Positions 15,831-22,912 of a stretch of DNA of 64,000 bases are shown here, one piece after another. Every line of letters starts with the position of its first letter. The stretch's first letter is position 1. Under the pieces are notes generated by a model. It saw only the letters and a program-made list of their open reading frames with translations. It did no database searches and was not told where the DNA came from. Origin of the DNA: Streptomyces sp. Isolate_45 (lineage in GTDB: Bacteria > Actinomycetota > Actinomycetes > Streptomycetales > Streptomycetaceae); assembly GCF_024721315.2 (NCBI RefSeq), contig NZ_JANFAK020000008.1, positions 1 through 64,000 on the forward strand, written 5' to 3'. Both the position numbers and the translations under genes were made by a program.

Positions 15831-16118
15831 ATGCTGACCCAACTCTTCAGCGTGGACGGCACCACCCATGGCCCCTACGCTGCGCTCCCGGTCTCCGGGT
15901 CCTGGTTGCCCGACGACTGCATCAGCGTCGACCGCGTCACCGCCGGCCGCATCGTGTGCGACCTCAACACGCTCGACGCCGACTGCGGAATCGCCGGCGT
16001 GTGGATGGGCGACGACCTCGCCTTCCTCGTGGAGGACGGTGCTCACCGGGTCTGCCCCGACGCCGACGGCCGCTACAGCATCGGCGGTCTGTGGGCCTGG
16101 AAGAAGCTCGCCATCTGA
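15831..16118 (+). CDS. Small hypothetical protein of the leader-hairpin cluster
   Basis: The ATG follows CAGGAGAAGAAGC, a good ribosome site. The 95-residue acidic product (MLTQLFSVDGTTHGPYAALP ... GRYSIGGLWAWKKLAI) is mostly predicted beta strand with several Gly and Trp residues, compatible with a small barrel. No motif is recognised. Confidence 0.65.
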   Translation: MLTQLFSVDGTTHGPYAALPVSGSWLPDDCISVDRVTAGRIVCDLNTLDADCGIAGVWMGDDLAFLVEDGAHRVCPDADGRYSIGGLWAWKKLAI

Positions 16119-16317
16119 CATCGCCACCTGCCTGGCGAGCGGCGTCCGGGAGGGCGCCCCCGGCGGAGATCGAACGGGAGCTCTTAGTCGGGGGTGCGCT
16201 CACACGCGACGCACCTTCGACGGCCCCGGACCCTTCTGCGCGCGGGGACGCCCGCCCGGCGCCGGCGCCGGGCGGGGATGACCGACCAGCCCCCGACGTG
16301 CCGAGACGCGCTGCGAA
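16119..16317. other. Intergenic stretch before leader copy B
   Basis: These 199 bases have no coding-like frame. They are followed by leader copy B, so the whole gap between genes is 341 bp. Confidence 0.4.
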
Positions 16318-16413
16318 ATGTGCTCCGACCTGCATGGGTGAGCTTGACCCAACCGGCAAAACTTGAGAGTATTAGGCACGTCGGGAGGGGGGCGGGAATC
16401 CCCCAACCGACGT
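16318..16413 (+). promoter_or_regulatory. Repeated promoter-hairpin leader, copy B
   Basis: GTGCTCCGACCTG is followed by TTGACC (16344-16349), AACTTGAGAGTATTAG and a hairpin with outer stem ACGTCGG/CCGACGT (16378-16413) and inner stem GGGGG/CCCCC around CGGGAAT. The spacing is identical to copy A. It ends 46 bases before the GTG of the next gene, after CGTCAACCTCAAC. Confidence 0.65.
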
Positions 16414-16459
16414 CGGGCCCCCGGGCCCATCCGTCAACCTCAACTCGAAGGGAAAACCT

Positions 16460-18283
16460 GTGACTCTCGTCCCGACCGCCAAGACCCCCACCGTCGCCAT
16501 CGCCCGCGTCCTTCGGGAGCTCGGCCTCCAGCAGGGCCGCAGTAAGGACTTCCGGATCATCGGCCTCTATGTGAACGGCGAGCGCGACCACACGCACGTG
16601 GTCCTCCTCTCACGTGAGGCCGAGAACGTCGTAGCCGCGAACGCCGACCGGATCGAGGAGCGCACCGGCCGCGGCCCGTACCCCTTCACCGTCTCCGTCC
16701 GGTACACCGGCGGCGGCCTCCCGATCTGCACCGTCCGAAACGTGCGGGCCGGCCGCGTCCGTGAGACCCCGCCCGCCACTCCGGCCGCCGCCCCCGTCGA
16801 GGAGCCGGCCGCCCCGGCCGTGGAGGAGCCGGCCGCCGAGGTCATCGACTACCGCGAGGAGCACCGCCAGCAGGAGCAGGCCAAGGCCCTCAGCTGGTCC
16901 GCCCAGCAGGCCGGCACCGTCGACCACGCCGCGACCGGCCGCCTGTTCCTCGACCAGGACGGCGCACTACGCCACGCGGCCGACGCTTCCCGCACCGGCC
17001 GCCGCGTCGCCGCCTACCTCCTCCCCCCGCTCGTCGCCGCCGGCTTTCTCACCGTCACCGCCCCCGACCCGGCCGGCCGCGCCACGGTCGAGCTCACCGC
17101 CGACGGCCGCCGCGCACACCTCGTGTGGACCCGCCAGACCCCGGCCCCCGTCCTCAAGAACCGCGGTCAGCACGCCGAGTCCCTCCGCCCCCTCTGCAAC
17201 GGCACCGAGGCCCGCCGCCGGGCCGCCGCGTTCGACGCCGAGATGACCCGTCGCCAGGCCGAGCGCGACGCCTGGTACGCGGAGGCCGCCGTCCGCTGGG
17301 CCGCCGAGGACCGGGAGGACCTCCTCCGCGATGTCTGGGTCAAGGCCGAGGAGGTCCGCAACCCCTACGCCAAGCGCCCGGCCGGATGGGTCCCGACCCC
17401 CGAGCAGGTCGAGGAGCACCGACTCCCCACGGACCTCGTCACCGAGCTCCACGCAGAAGCCGCCCGCCTCACCCCGGCCCCGCAGGCATCGGCCGCCGCG
17501 CCCAGCGTCCCGGCCCGCCTCCCCGTCGTCCCCCGTCAGCTCACCCGATCCCACCACCACAACCGGCCCACCCGCACCCGAGGAGCCACCGAGGTCAACG
17601 ACTCCCCGCACACCGAGGCCCATGCCCGTGCCACCCTGGTTCGCGCGGTGAGCCGCAGCTACGGCGTCGACCGGGAGGACGGCCGGGTCCTCCAGTATTT
17701 CCGCGGCCTCACCGTCAACTCCGACGTCCCGGCCAGCCGCCTGACGGGGGTCCAGCGCGAGGACCTCGACATCATCGAGCAGGCCGGCCCGCGCGCCCGG
17801 TTCGAGGAGCAAGACGGCGCGGAGGTCGTCACCACTGGGTGCTTTCGCATTCCGCCGGGGCGACCGCCCGATACCGCAGATCTGGGAGCAGGTAGCCAAG
17901 TTCCCCGTCAGGGACGGTGCCCACGGCGGAGCCCGGTTTCGCCGGACCGGGTGACTGATGCCAGTCCGATGGGGGAGTGGGGAGGGAATCCCGCTCCCCT
18001 GGTGCTTGAACGCTTCAATCAGGAGCAGGTTGCGCCGCAGAGGCCCCGTACCCTCGCGATGGGGTACGGGGTGCAGTCTTCCACGTGGAACTGTGGGAGA
18101 TCGTCGATCGCGCCCGCGGCTGAACGGCCAGGATGCGGACATCAGACGGCCCGGCGGGGCGCAAAAGCGTGGGAATCCCGCCGGGCCTTTGATCTGGCCA
18201 CCGAGGGCCCTCAACAAGCCCGTCAACCAGATCGGGCACCATTATCGCATCGACCCGACACCATCAGGAGCGCACTCCCGTGA
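16460..18283 (+). CDS. Hypothetical multidomain protein; C-terminal part probably frameshifted near 17830
   Basis: Coding character is strong from GTG 16460 to about 17835. Residues 1-95 form an alpha/beta domain (TPTVAIARVLRELGLQQG, then THVVLLSREAENVVAANADR). A Pro/Ala/Glu linker, a helical domain rich in Trp/Arg/Glu, and a second small domain near residue 400 (DGRVLQYFRGLTVNSDVPA) follow. After about residue 458 the frame becomes unconvincing, although it stays open to 18283. The +1 frame continues plausibly (FRRGDRPIPQIWEQVAKFP) to a TGA at 17952-17954. A one-base error or real frameshift is likely; the genuine product would then be about 498 residues. The function is unknown. Confidence 0.55.
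   Translation: MTLVPTAKTPTVAIARVLRELGLQQGRSKDFRIIGLYVNGERDHTHVVLLSREAENVVAANADRIEERTGRGPYPFTVSVRYTGGGLPICTVRNVRAGRVRETPPATPAAAPVEEPAAPAVEEPAAEVIDYREEHRQQEQAKALSWSAQQAGTVDHAATGRLFLDQDGALRHAADASRTGRRVAAYLLPPLVAAGFLTVTAPDPAGRATVELTADGRRAHLVWTRQTPAPVLKNRGQHAESLRPLCNGTEARRRAAAFDAEMTRRQAERDAWYAEAAVRWAAEDREDLLRDVWVKAEEVRNPYAKRPAGWVPTPEQVEEHRLPTDLVTELHAEAARLTPAPQASAAAPSVPARLPVVPRQLTRSHHHNRPTRTRGATEVNDSPHTEAHARATLVRAVSRSYGVDREDGRVLQYFRGLTVNSDVPASRLTGVQREDLDIIEQAGPRARFEEQDGAEVVTTGCFRIPPGRPPDTADLGAGSQVPRQGRCPRRSPVSPDRVTDASPMGEWGGNPAPLVLERFNQEQVAPQRPRTLAMGYGVQSSTWNCGRSSIAPAAERPGCGHQTARRGAKAWESRRAFDLATEGPQQARQPDRAPLSHRPDTIRSALP
17971..18000 (+). other. GGGAAT-loop hairpin, downstream of the probable true stop at 17954
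   Basis: GGGGAGTGGG pairs with CCCGCTCCCC (one G-U wobble) around a GAGGGAAT-type loop. It lies 17 bases after the TGA of the shifted frame. This supports the view that the upstream gene really ends at 17954 and that this is intergenic DNA. Confidence 0.55.
18148..18190 (+). terminator. Terminator-like hairpin with CTTTG tail
   Basis: GGCCCGGCGGG (18148-18158) pairs exactly with CCCGCCGGGCC (18177-18187). The intervening loop holds a small GCGCAAAAGCGT hairpin and GGGAAT. TTTG follows. It lies between the probable end of the preceding gene (17954) and the GTG at 18280. Confidence 0.55.
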
Positions 18284-18909
18284 AGACGATCGACGGCCGC
18301 CTGTGGGCGACCCGCGAGGACCTGATCACGCACAGCGGTTACAGTCGGGCCACCCTGGCGAAGCTGTGGTCCGCGCGCGAGGACAACAACCACCCCATGG
18401 CCCGCGCCATCGACGGCGTCATGCACTGGGACCTGGAGTTGTGGGCCCAATGGTTCGAGCGGCATCAGGCCGACCGCAAGAAGTCGGACGCCGAGGCCAG
18501 GGTCGACCGCACCGGTGACCCGGACGAGGAACTCGCGCCGGCGGCGCAGGCGCGGCTGCTCGGAATCGACCCGAGCCGGATCACGCAGTACGGCAAGAAT
18601 CCTCCGCCCGGCTGGCCCGCTCCCGTGCGCGTCGAGGAACTGCCGACCCGGGTGCGCGAGTACCGGACCCGGCGCCAGCTCTGGGGATTCGTGGACGCCA
18701 ACGCTGCGTTCGGAACAGCCGGCGGTCGCCCCTCCGGGCCCGCCGCCGAGAAGGGGCCGGACCCCCGCATCCAGTTGGCCGTCGAAGCCCTGACGGCCGA
18801 CCCAGACAGAAGGCCCGGAGAGGTCGCCGCCGATCTCGCCCGCCGGCACGGCCAGTCCATCGACACCTGGAAACGCGTCGTTACCGAGGCTCGGCGAGGA
18901 AGCCGCTAG
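18280..18909 (+). CDS. Hypothetical protein with two helix-turn-helix-like segments
   Basis: The GTG start follows CAGGAGCGCACTCCC. The 209-residue protein begins with an excisionase/MerR-like helix-turn-helix (ATREDLITHSGYSRATLAKL, then MHWDLELWAQWFERHQ). A second similar module lies at about residues 85-140 (APAAQARLLGIDPSRITQYG, then ELPTRVREYRTRRQLWGFVD). A C-terminal helical segment (RPGEVAADLARRHGQSIDTW) looks like a third. It is most likely a DNA-binding protein of the accessory cluster. The exact family is unknown. Confidence 0.6.
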   Translation: MKTIDGRLWATREDLITHSGYSRATLAKLWSAREDNNHPMARAIDGVMHWDLELWAQWFERHQADRKKSDAEARVDRTGDPDEELAPAAQARLLGIDPSRITQYGKNPPPGWPAPVRVEELPTRVREYRTRRQLWGFVDANAAFGTAGGRPSGPAAEKGPDPRIQLAVEALTADPDRRPGEVAADLARRHGQSIDTWKRVVTEARRGSR

Positions 18910-19140
18910 CGCCACGTATCGAACACGGTCGGCATCCTCCGGAGACGGCGGGCGCCGGCCTTTTCCGTGCCTCAGAACCATCCTGGGGGCCACCCTCCGT
19001 TCGACGATGCGCGCAGGCGCGCGGGGGCGAACCGGGGCCGAGTGGACGGTCCGACCCGGGGGTGTGGCGCGGCGCCGGAGATGTCGATCTATGAGCCGCG
19101 CCAACGCTCGGGGGGCGGCTGTACCGGGTTACTGGCGGCC

Positions 19141-19203
19141 TTGACCCGCACTCTAAAAATTGAGAGTATTGGATGCGTCGGATGGGCGGGAATCCACGCC
19201 GAC
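19141..19203 (+). promoter_or_regulatory. Repeated promoter-hairpin leader, copy C
   Basis: TTGACC (19141-19146), AAAATTGAGAGTATTGG and a hairpin with outer stem GTCGG/CCGAC (19177-19203) and inner GGCG/CGCC around GGGAATCC. Spacing is identical to copies A and B, although the sequence upstream of TTGACC is not conserved. ACCTCACCATCAGGAG follows, then the ATG at 19235. Confidence 0.65.
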
Positions 19204-19234
19204 ACACACCACGAACCTCACCATCAGGAGCGTC

Positions 19235-19369
19235 ATGCCCGACCAAGTACTGCTGCACCACCTGTTCGCGCCACGTGATGAGAGCACGCCCAGACGCGAT
19301 CCTCTCAAGGATGTCATTCGTCGCCCCTAGCGCACGCTCACGCCGCAGGAGACGGAGATCGTCCGCGAC
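19235..19369 (+). pseudogene. Upstream coding segment of the 19370 gene, ended by an in-frame TAG
   Basis: ATG 19235 has the better ribosome site (CAGGAG, then CGTC) directly behind leader C. It reads 31 codons (MPDQVLLHHLFAPRDESTPR ... DVIRRP) to TAG at 19328-19330. The same frame then continues (RTLTPQETEIVRDM) with every third base G or C, straight into the ATG at 19370. The gene therefore seems originally to have started at 19235 and to be interrupted by one nonsense codon, for example CAG to TAG. Readthrough cannot be excluded. Confidence 0.6.
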
Positions 19370-19894
19370 ATGGATGCCCTGACTCTGCATCGCGCACTCC
19401 ACCTGGGCATCGTGGACCCCGTCGCGACCAAGCCGTCATCAGGCCGCGAGATGAGCGAGGCCACTGCCGCCTGGGTGCGCGGCACGGTGTGGCCCGCATA
19501 CCTACGGAAGGGCGAGGAGATCGACGAGGGCTACCCGTGGGGATTCACACGCTGGAGTCAGTGTGAGAGGGGCACCTGCTGGAACTGCCTCAACGGCCGC
19601 TGTGACCTCTGCATCCACCGGCAACAGGGTGGCCCCGCGGTGGAGACGGTGGAGACGGATGGCGTGTATTTTCCCGACGGACGAGTGGTCGCAGACCTGA
19701 TTCTCCGCCCCGACGGAGGGCCCTGTGTCTGGTGGTGTCGCTGCCCGTGCCCGAAGGATGGGCTGGCGCCGGAGAAGCCGAGAAGGAGGGCGAAGGCGGT
19801 CGAGGTGGAAGCGACTCCGCTGCCGGCGCCGACCGACGTTTCGCCGCCATCGACGCACGCACCGTTCGAACCGGTCCAGGACGGTCTCTTCTGA
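19370..19894 (+). CDS. Cys-rich hypothetical protein, probably an N-terminally interrupted gene
   Basis: From ATG 19370 the product has 174 residues. The centre holds a dense cysteine array (CERGTCWNCLNGRCDLC near residues 64-80) and a second group (CVWWCRCPCPK near 120-130), suggesting one or two metal sites. The C-terminus is Pro-rich. The Trp/Cys pattern (WGFTRWSQCERGTCWNCL) resembles an uncharacterised streptomycete family often seen beside other accessory genes; I recall DUF6248 but cannot confirm it. The frame continues upstream to 19235 across one TAG. Confidence 0.6.
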   Translation: MDALTLHRALHLGIVDPVATKPSSGREMSEATAAWVRGTVWPAYLRKGEEIDEGYPWGFTRWSQCERGTCWNCLNGRCDLCIHRQQGGPAVETVETDGVYFPDGRVVADLILRPDGGPCVWWCRCPCPKDGLAPEKPRRRAKAVEVEATPLPAPTDVSPPSTHAPFEPVQDGLF

Positions 19895-20064
19895 ACGTCG
19901 GCCGCCACTTCGTGCGTCGAGTGGTCTAGCTGAGACCACGGACCATGAGTGCAGGCTCGCAACCCTCAAGCGGCAGCCGGCCGGTTCTCGGATGCCCGGG
20001 CAGAGACGCGCCCGTTGCCCGGATGCCGCTGGCCAAGGCCGGAGTGGGAAGTGACCGCAACAAC

Positions 20065-20094
20065 GAAAAGGGGCCCCGCTGAGCGGGGCCCCTC
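20065..20094 (-). terminator. Intrinsic terminator for the 116-residue minus-strand gene
   Basis: On the minus strand GGGGCCCCGCTCAGCGGGGCCCC is followed by TTTTCGTTG, a textbook stem and T-run, 17 bases after the stop at 20112. Confidence 0.85.
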
Positions 20095-20111
20095 AGTGCG
20101 TCTTCGTGAGT

Positions 20112-20462
20112 TCAGCCGGCCTGACCTCCGGCGTCGACCAGCGGCACGTCAACGGCCGTCTCCTGCGCCGGGATCGTGGCCACCGGTGCGGCGTCGGTCG
20201 ACCTCTTGGCGACAGCCTTCCGAGTGCGGGGCCGGCCCTTCGGCCGCCTCACCGGCTCGTCGATGCCGATCTCCGTCAGCTCCTGGGGCGACCATCCGGC
20301 GACCTCGGCGTCGGCGTACGCCTTCCCGTACGGCTCATCGAGCGCGGCCAGGCGTCGAAGCAGATCAGCGCGCTCGTCCTGGATCTGCGCGAGAGGCGCG
20401 ATCGCCTCGGCGCGAGCAGCCTGAAGCCGCTCCATGCGTTGCAGAATCTCGTGTGCAGACAT
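20112..20462 (-). CDS. Hypothetical coiled-coil protein divergent from the mob genes
   Basis: This 116-residue protein starts at ATG (MSAHEILQRMERLQAARA); the frame is open 29 codons further up without a ribosome site. Residues 1-60 are a charged coiled coil; the middle (YADAEVAGWSPQELTEIGI) resembles a short helix-turn-helix; the tail is basic (RRPKGRPRTRKAVAKR). A DNA-binding regulator or relaxosome accessory role is plausible from its position beside mobC and the candidate oriT. The family is unknown. Confidence 0.65.
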   Translation of the reverse strand: MSAHEILQRMERLQAARAEAIAPLAQIQDERADLLRRLAALDEPYGKAYADAEVAGWSPQELTEIGIDEPVRRPKGRPRTRKAVAKRSTDAAPVATIPAQETAVDVPLVDAGGQAG

Positions 20463-20594
20463 GCGGGTATCGTACGTCGCCCTGAGCCTGGCAACGTTGC
20501 CAAACTCCGACAACGTGCCGCAGAGGTAATGCTTTTGAGCCTGCGTCAAACCCGAATGCCCGCACGGATATGGAGACCTTGGAAAGCAGAAGCG

Positions 20595-20700
20595 AGTTGT
20601 GGATTACTGGGCCCAGTAATCCGTATCCCCGGTTTCTGCCCACTACTGTGGGAGCCCCGGTGATCATTGGTCCGAGCACGGACCGGGGGGTTGGAGAGGC
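20595..20700. other. Candidate oriT / mob regulatory region
   Basis: A 22-bp perfect palindrome (20601-20622, centre ACTGGGCCCAGT) is followed by CCCAC/GTGGG near 20640 and by GGTCCG-AGCA-CGGACC (20669-20684), 20 bases before the mobC start. Clustered inverted repeats just upstream of a MobC/relaxase pair are the usual setting for oriT. The nic site cannot be assigned from sequence alone. The region also separates divergent genes and must contain promoters. Confidence 0.5.
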
Positions 20701-20703
20701 GCT

Positions 20704-21138
20704 GTGGCGGAGCCTGCATCGGCGGATGAGCGGCGGAAGACCACCGTGAGCCGCCGCGGCCGCGAGGACAGCGGCCCTCGCGGTACCCGTATCAAGATCT
20801 CGTACAACGAAGACGAGCTGACTGTGGTGCGTGAGGCGGCGAGACGCGAGTGCCAGGCCGTTGCCGCCTACGTGGGTGAGGCGGCGCTGGCCGTGGCTGC
20901 CGAGAAGGTGGCTCCGGTGGCGGCGTCGACGAAGGACGTGGTTTCAGAGCTGATCCAGGCCAGACAACAGGTCGCGAGGATCGGCAACAACCTCAACCAG
21001 ATCGCCAAGGCTTTGAACGCCGACGGCGAGGTGACCGCAGCGCAGCTGGCCGCCGTTCTGCGGGCTGTGGAGCCGGCTGTGCGACGTCTGGACGAGGCGA
21101 CGCTCGTGCTGATGCGTGAGCGGCGGCCGCGGGGATGA
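20704..21138 (+). CDS. mobC: MobC-like relaxosome accessory protein
   Basis: The 144-residue protein starts at GTG after TTGGAGAGGCGCT. Residues 25-65 (TRIKISYNEDELTVVREAA) look like a ribbon-helix-helix-type DNA-binding domain. Residues 85-135 carry the MobC signature (LIQARQQVARIGNNLNQIAKALN). Such proteins bind oriT and help the relaxase. It overlaps the relaxase start by 4 bases (coupled translation). The family assignment is strong, although the N-terminus is variable across the family. Confidence 0.85.
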   Translation: MAEPASADERRKTTVSRRGREDSGPRGTRIKISYNEDELTVVREAARRECQAVAAYVGEAALAVAAEKVAPVAASTKDVVSELIQARQQVARIGNNLNQIAKALNADGEVTAAQLAAVLRAVEPAVRRLDEATLVLMRERRPRG

Positions 21139-22895
21139 TGCCGAAGCAGGCACGGGACGGTGATGACACCTGTGGGCTGTTGAGGTATCTGTACGGTCCT
21201 GGAAAGCGGGACGAGCACGTGGACCCGCGCATGGTCGCTGCGTGGGCGCCGTATGTCGGTGACCCGGCTAGGTCGCCGGGTACTTCGCTGGCAGACCTCG
21301 CGCTGTTGTTGGACGCGCCGGTGTACGCGTTGAAGGGCAAGAAGCCGCCGCTGCCCGTCTTCCACGTGGCAGTGCGGAATGCTCCCGAGGACCGGATCCT
21401 GACGGATGATGAATGGGCCCGGATCGCACGGGAGATGATGCACGCCTCCGGGATTCACCCTCACGGTGATGACCAGGCCTGCCGGTGGGTCGCGGTCCGG
21501 CACGCCGATGATCACATCCATATCGTGGCCACTCGGGCGCGGGAGGACGGGAAGCAGCCGGATCTCGGCTGGAGCAAGCTGCGAATGCAAGCCGCCGCGC
21601 GAGGCTTCGAGGTCGAGCTGGGACTGCGACGGCTGACGCATGGTGATGGAACGCCGCGAAAGTGGCCGAAGACCGGGGAGAAGGAGAAGGCCGAGCGGCG
21701 GGGACTTTCGGAGCCAGTGCGCGTCACCCTTCAGCGCGTGGTTCGGGAGGCAGCTGCCGCCGCCACGAACGAGACGGACTTCTTCGCTCGGCTCGGCACC
21801 GCAGGAGTCCGGGTCCAGCAGAGGATCGCCCCGGACGGAAACATCACGGGCTACTCGGTGGCGATGCCGGGCGACCGCGACTCCGCGCACACTCCGATCT
21901 TTTTCTCCGGGTCCAAACTCGCGCCGGACCTCTCTCTTCCGCGGGTACGCGAGCGTTGGCAGACGCCGATCCCTTCGGTGGCCTCCGTGGGACAGCTTTG
22001 GCGGCTGGCTGAGGCGAAGGTTCGGGAGGCCGGCGAAGAACTCGGAGCCGGTGGGCGTTCGGAGGGTGCGGGAGAGGTGGCTGCGCTCGGCGATTTGATC
22101 GTGGTCGCTGCCGTGACCGCTCCGCGCCTTGTGCGCCGTCAGCTGAAGGAAGCGGCGTACGAGTTCGAGCGGGCCTCGCGAGCTCCTGGCGACCGAGCCT
22201 TGGAGGGGCAGGCGCGGGGGCTGTATCGACAGTCGGCACGGACGCTGTCGCAATCGGTGTCCGCGGTCGGCCGCAATGACACAGCGGCTGCACTGGGGTT
22301 CCTTCTTTCATTGGTGACAGCCGTTGACGCCGCAATCCGTTGGCATCAGGCGCAGACGCATCGGGCACAGGCGGAGGCGGCCGGGAGAGCCGGACGGTTG
22401 CTGCGCGAGGCGGTCGAGGTGACCGCCGGGGCGAACGCCGCGCGTGGCTTCCGTCCCAGGACGCGCACTCCACGACCGGGTTCCGCCCGGCGAGGTGCGG
22501 CCGCACCCGGCAATCGCAGCGTCATGACCGCTGTGGTTCAGGAAGCACTGCCTCGGCAGGCCCCGGCCATTTTGGTGGATGCGGCCTGGCCCTCGCTGCG
22601 TGCGCGCCTGCTGGAGATCCAGAGGTCGGGCAATGACCCCGTCGAGGTGCTGACCGCAGTTGCTGCCAGTCGCGAGCTGGCTTCGGCGGACTCGGTCGCC
22701 GAGGTGTTGGTGTGGCGACTGTACGGGTGGGAGAGGCAGAGGCAGGAGGCCGTCGCCGCGACCACGAGACCGGCTTCGGAGACTACGGGAGGCAAGGGGA
22801 GACCGTCGGGTCCGATTCGCGGAAGGGCGCCGTCCGAGCCTGGACGCCGTCCACCCGGTGATGAGCCGTTCAAGGGCCCGAGACGGGCCCGCTGA
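21135..22895 (+). CDS. Relaxase (MobA/VirD2-like mobilisation nuclease)
   Basis: The 586-residue protein begins MMPKQARDGDDTCGLLRYLY, with the actinobacterial relaxase N-terminus (GLLRYLYGPGKRDEHVDPRMV). The metal-binding histidine motif is at about residues 120-130 (RHADDHIHIVATRARED). The C-terminal two thirds are helical and alanine-rich, ending in a basic tail (PFKGPRRAR). The enzyme should nick oriT and pilot the strand into the transfer channel. The likely catalytic Tyr is near the N-terminus (LRYLY), but I cannot prove which one. It is translationally coupled to mobC and followed by a 383-residue gene. Confidence 0.85.
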   Translation: MMPKQARDGDDTCGLLRYLYGPGKRDEHVDPRMVAAWAPYVGDPARSPGTSLADLALLLDAPVYALKGKKPPLPVFHVAVRNAPEDRILTDDEWARIAREMMHASGIHPHGDDQACRWVAVRHADDHIHIVATRAREDGKQPDLGWSKLRMQAAARGFEVELGLRRLTHGDGTPRKWPKTGEKEKAERRGLSEPVRVTLQRVVREAAAAATNETDFFARLGTAGVRVQQRIAPDGNITGYSVAMPGDRDSAHTPIFFSGSKLAPDLSLPRVRERWQTPIPSVASVGQLWRLAEAKVREAGEELGAGGRSEGAGEVAALGDLIVVAAVTAPRLVRRQLKEAAYEFERASRAPGDRALEGQARGLYRQSARTLSQSVSAVGRNDTAAALGFLLSLVTAVDAAIRWHQAQTHRAQAEAAGRAGRLLREAVEVTAGANAARGFRPRTRTPRPGSARRGAAAPGNRSVMTAVVQEALPRQAPAILVDAAWPSLRARLLEIQRSGNDPVEVLTAVAASRELASADSVAEVLVWRLYGWERQRQEAVAATTRPASETTGGKGRPSGPIRGRAPSEPGRRPPGDEPFKGPRRAR

Positions 22896-22912
22896 CCAAG
22901 GGGAGATGCGGT

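Noticed and set aside
14955..16127. 390-residue minus-strand frame
   Set aside because: Shadow of the two plus-strand genes and the hairpin between them.
14890..18190. GGGAAT hairpins as CRISPR repeats
   Set aside because: Spacing is irregular and follows gene boundaries, the units are palindromic with different stems, and no cas gene is present.
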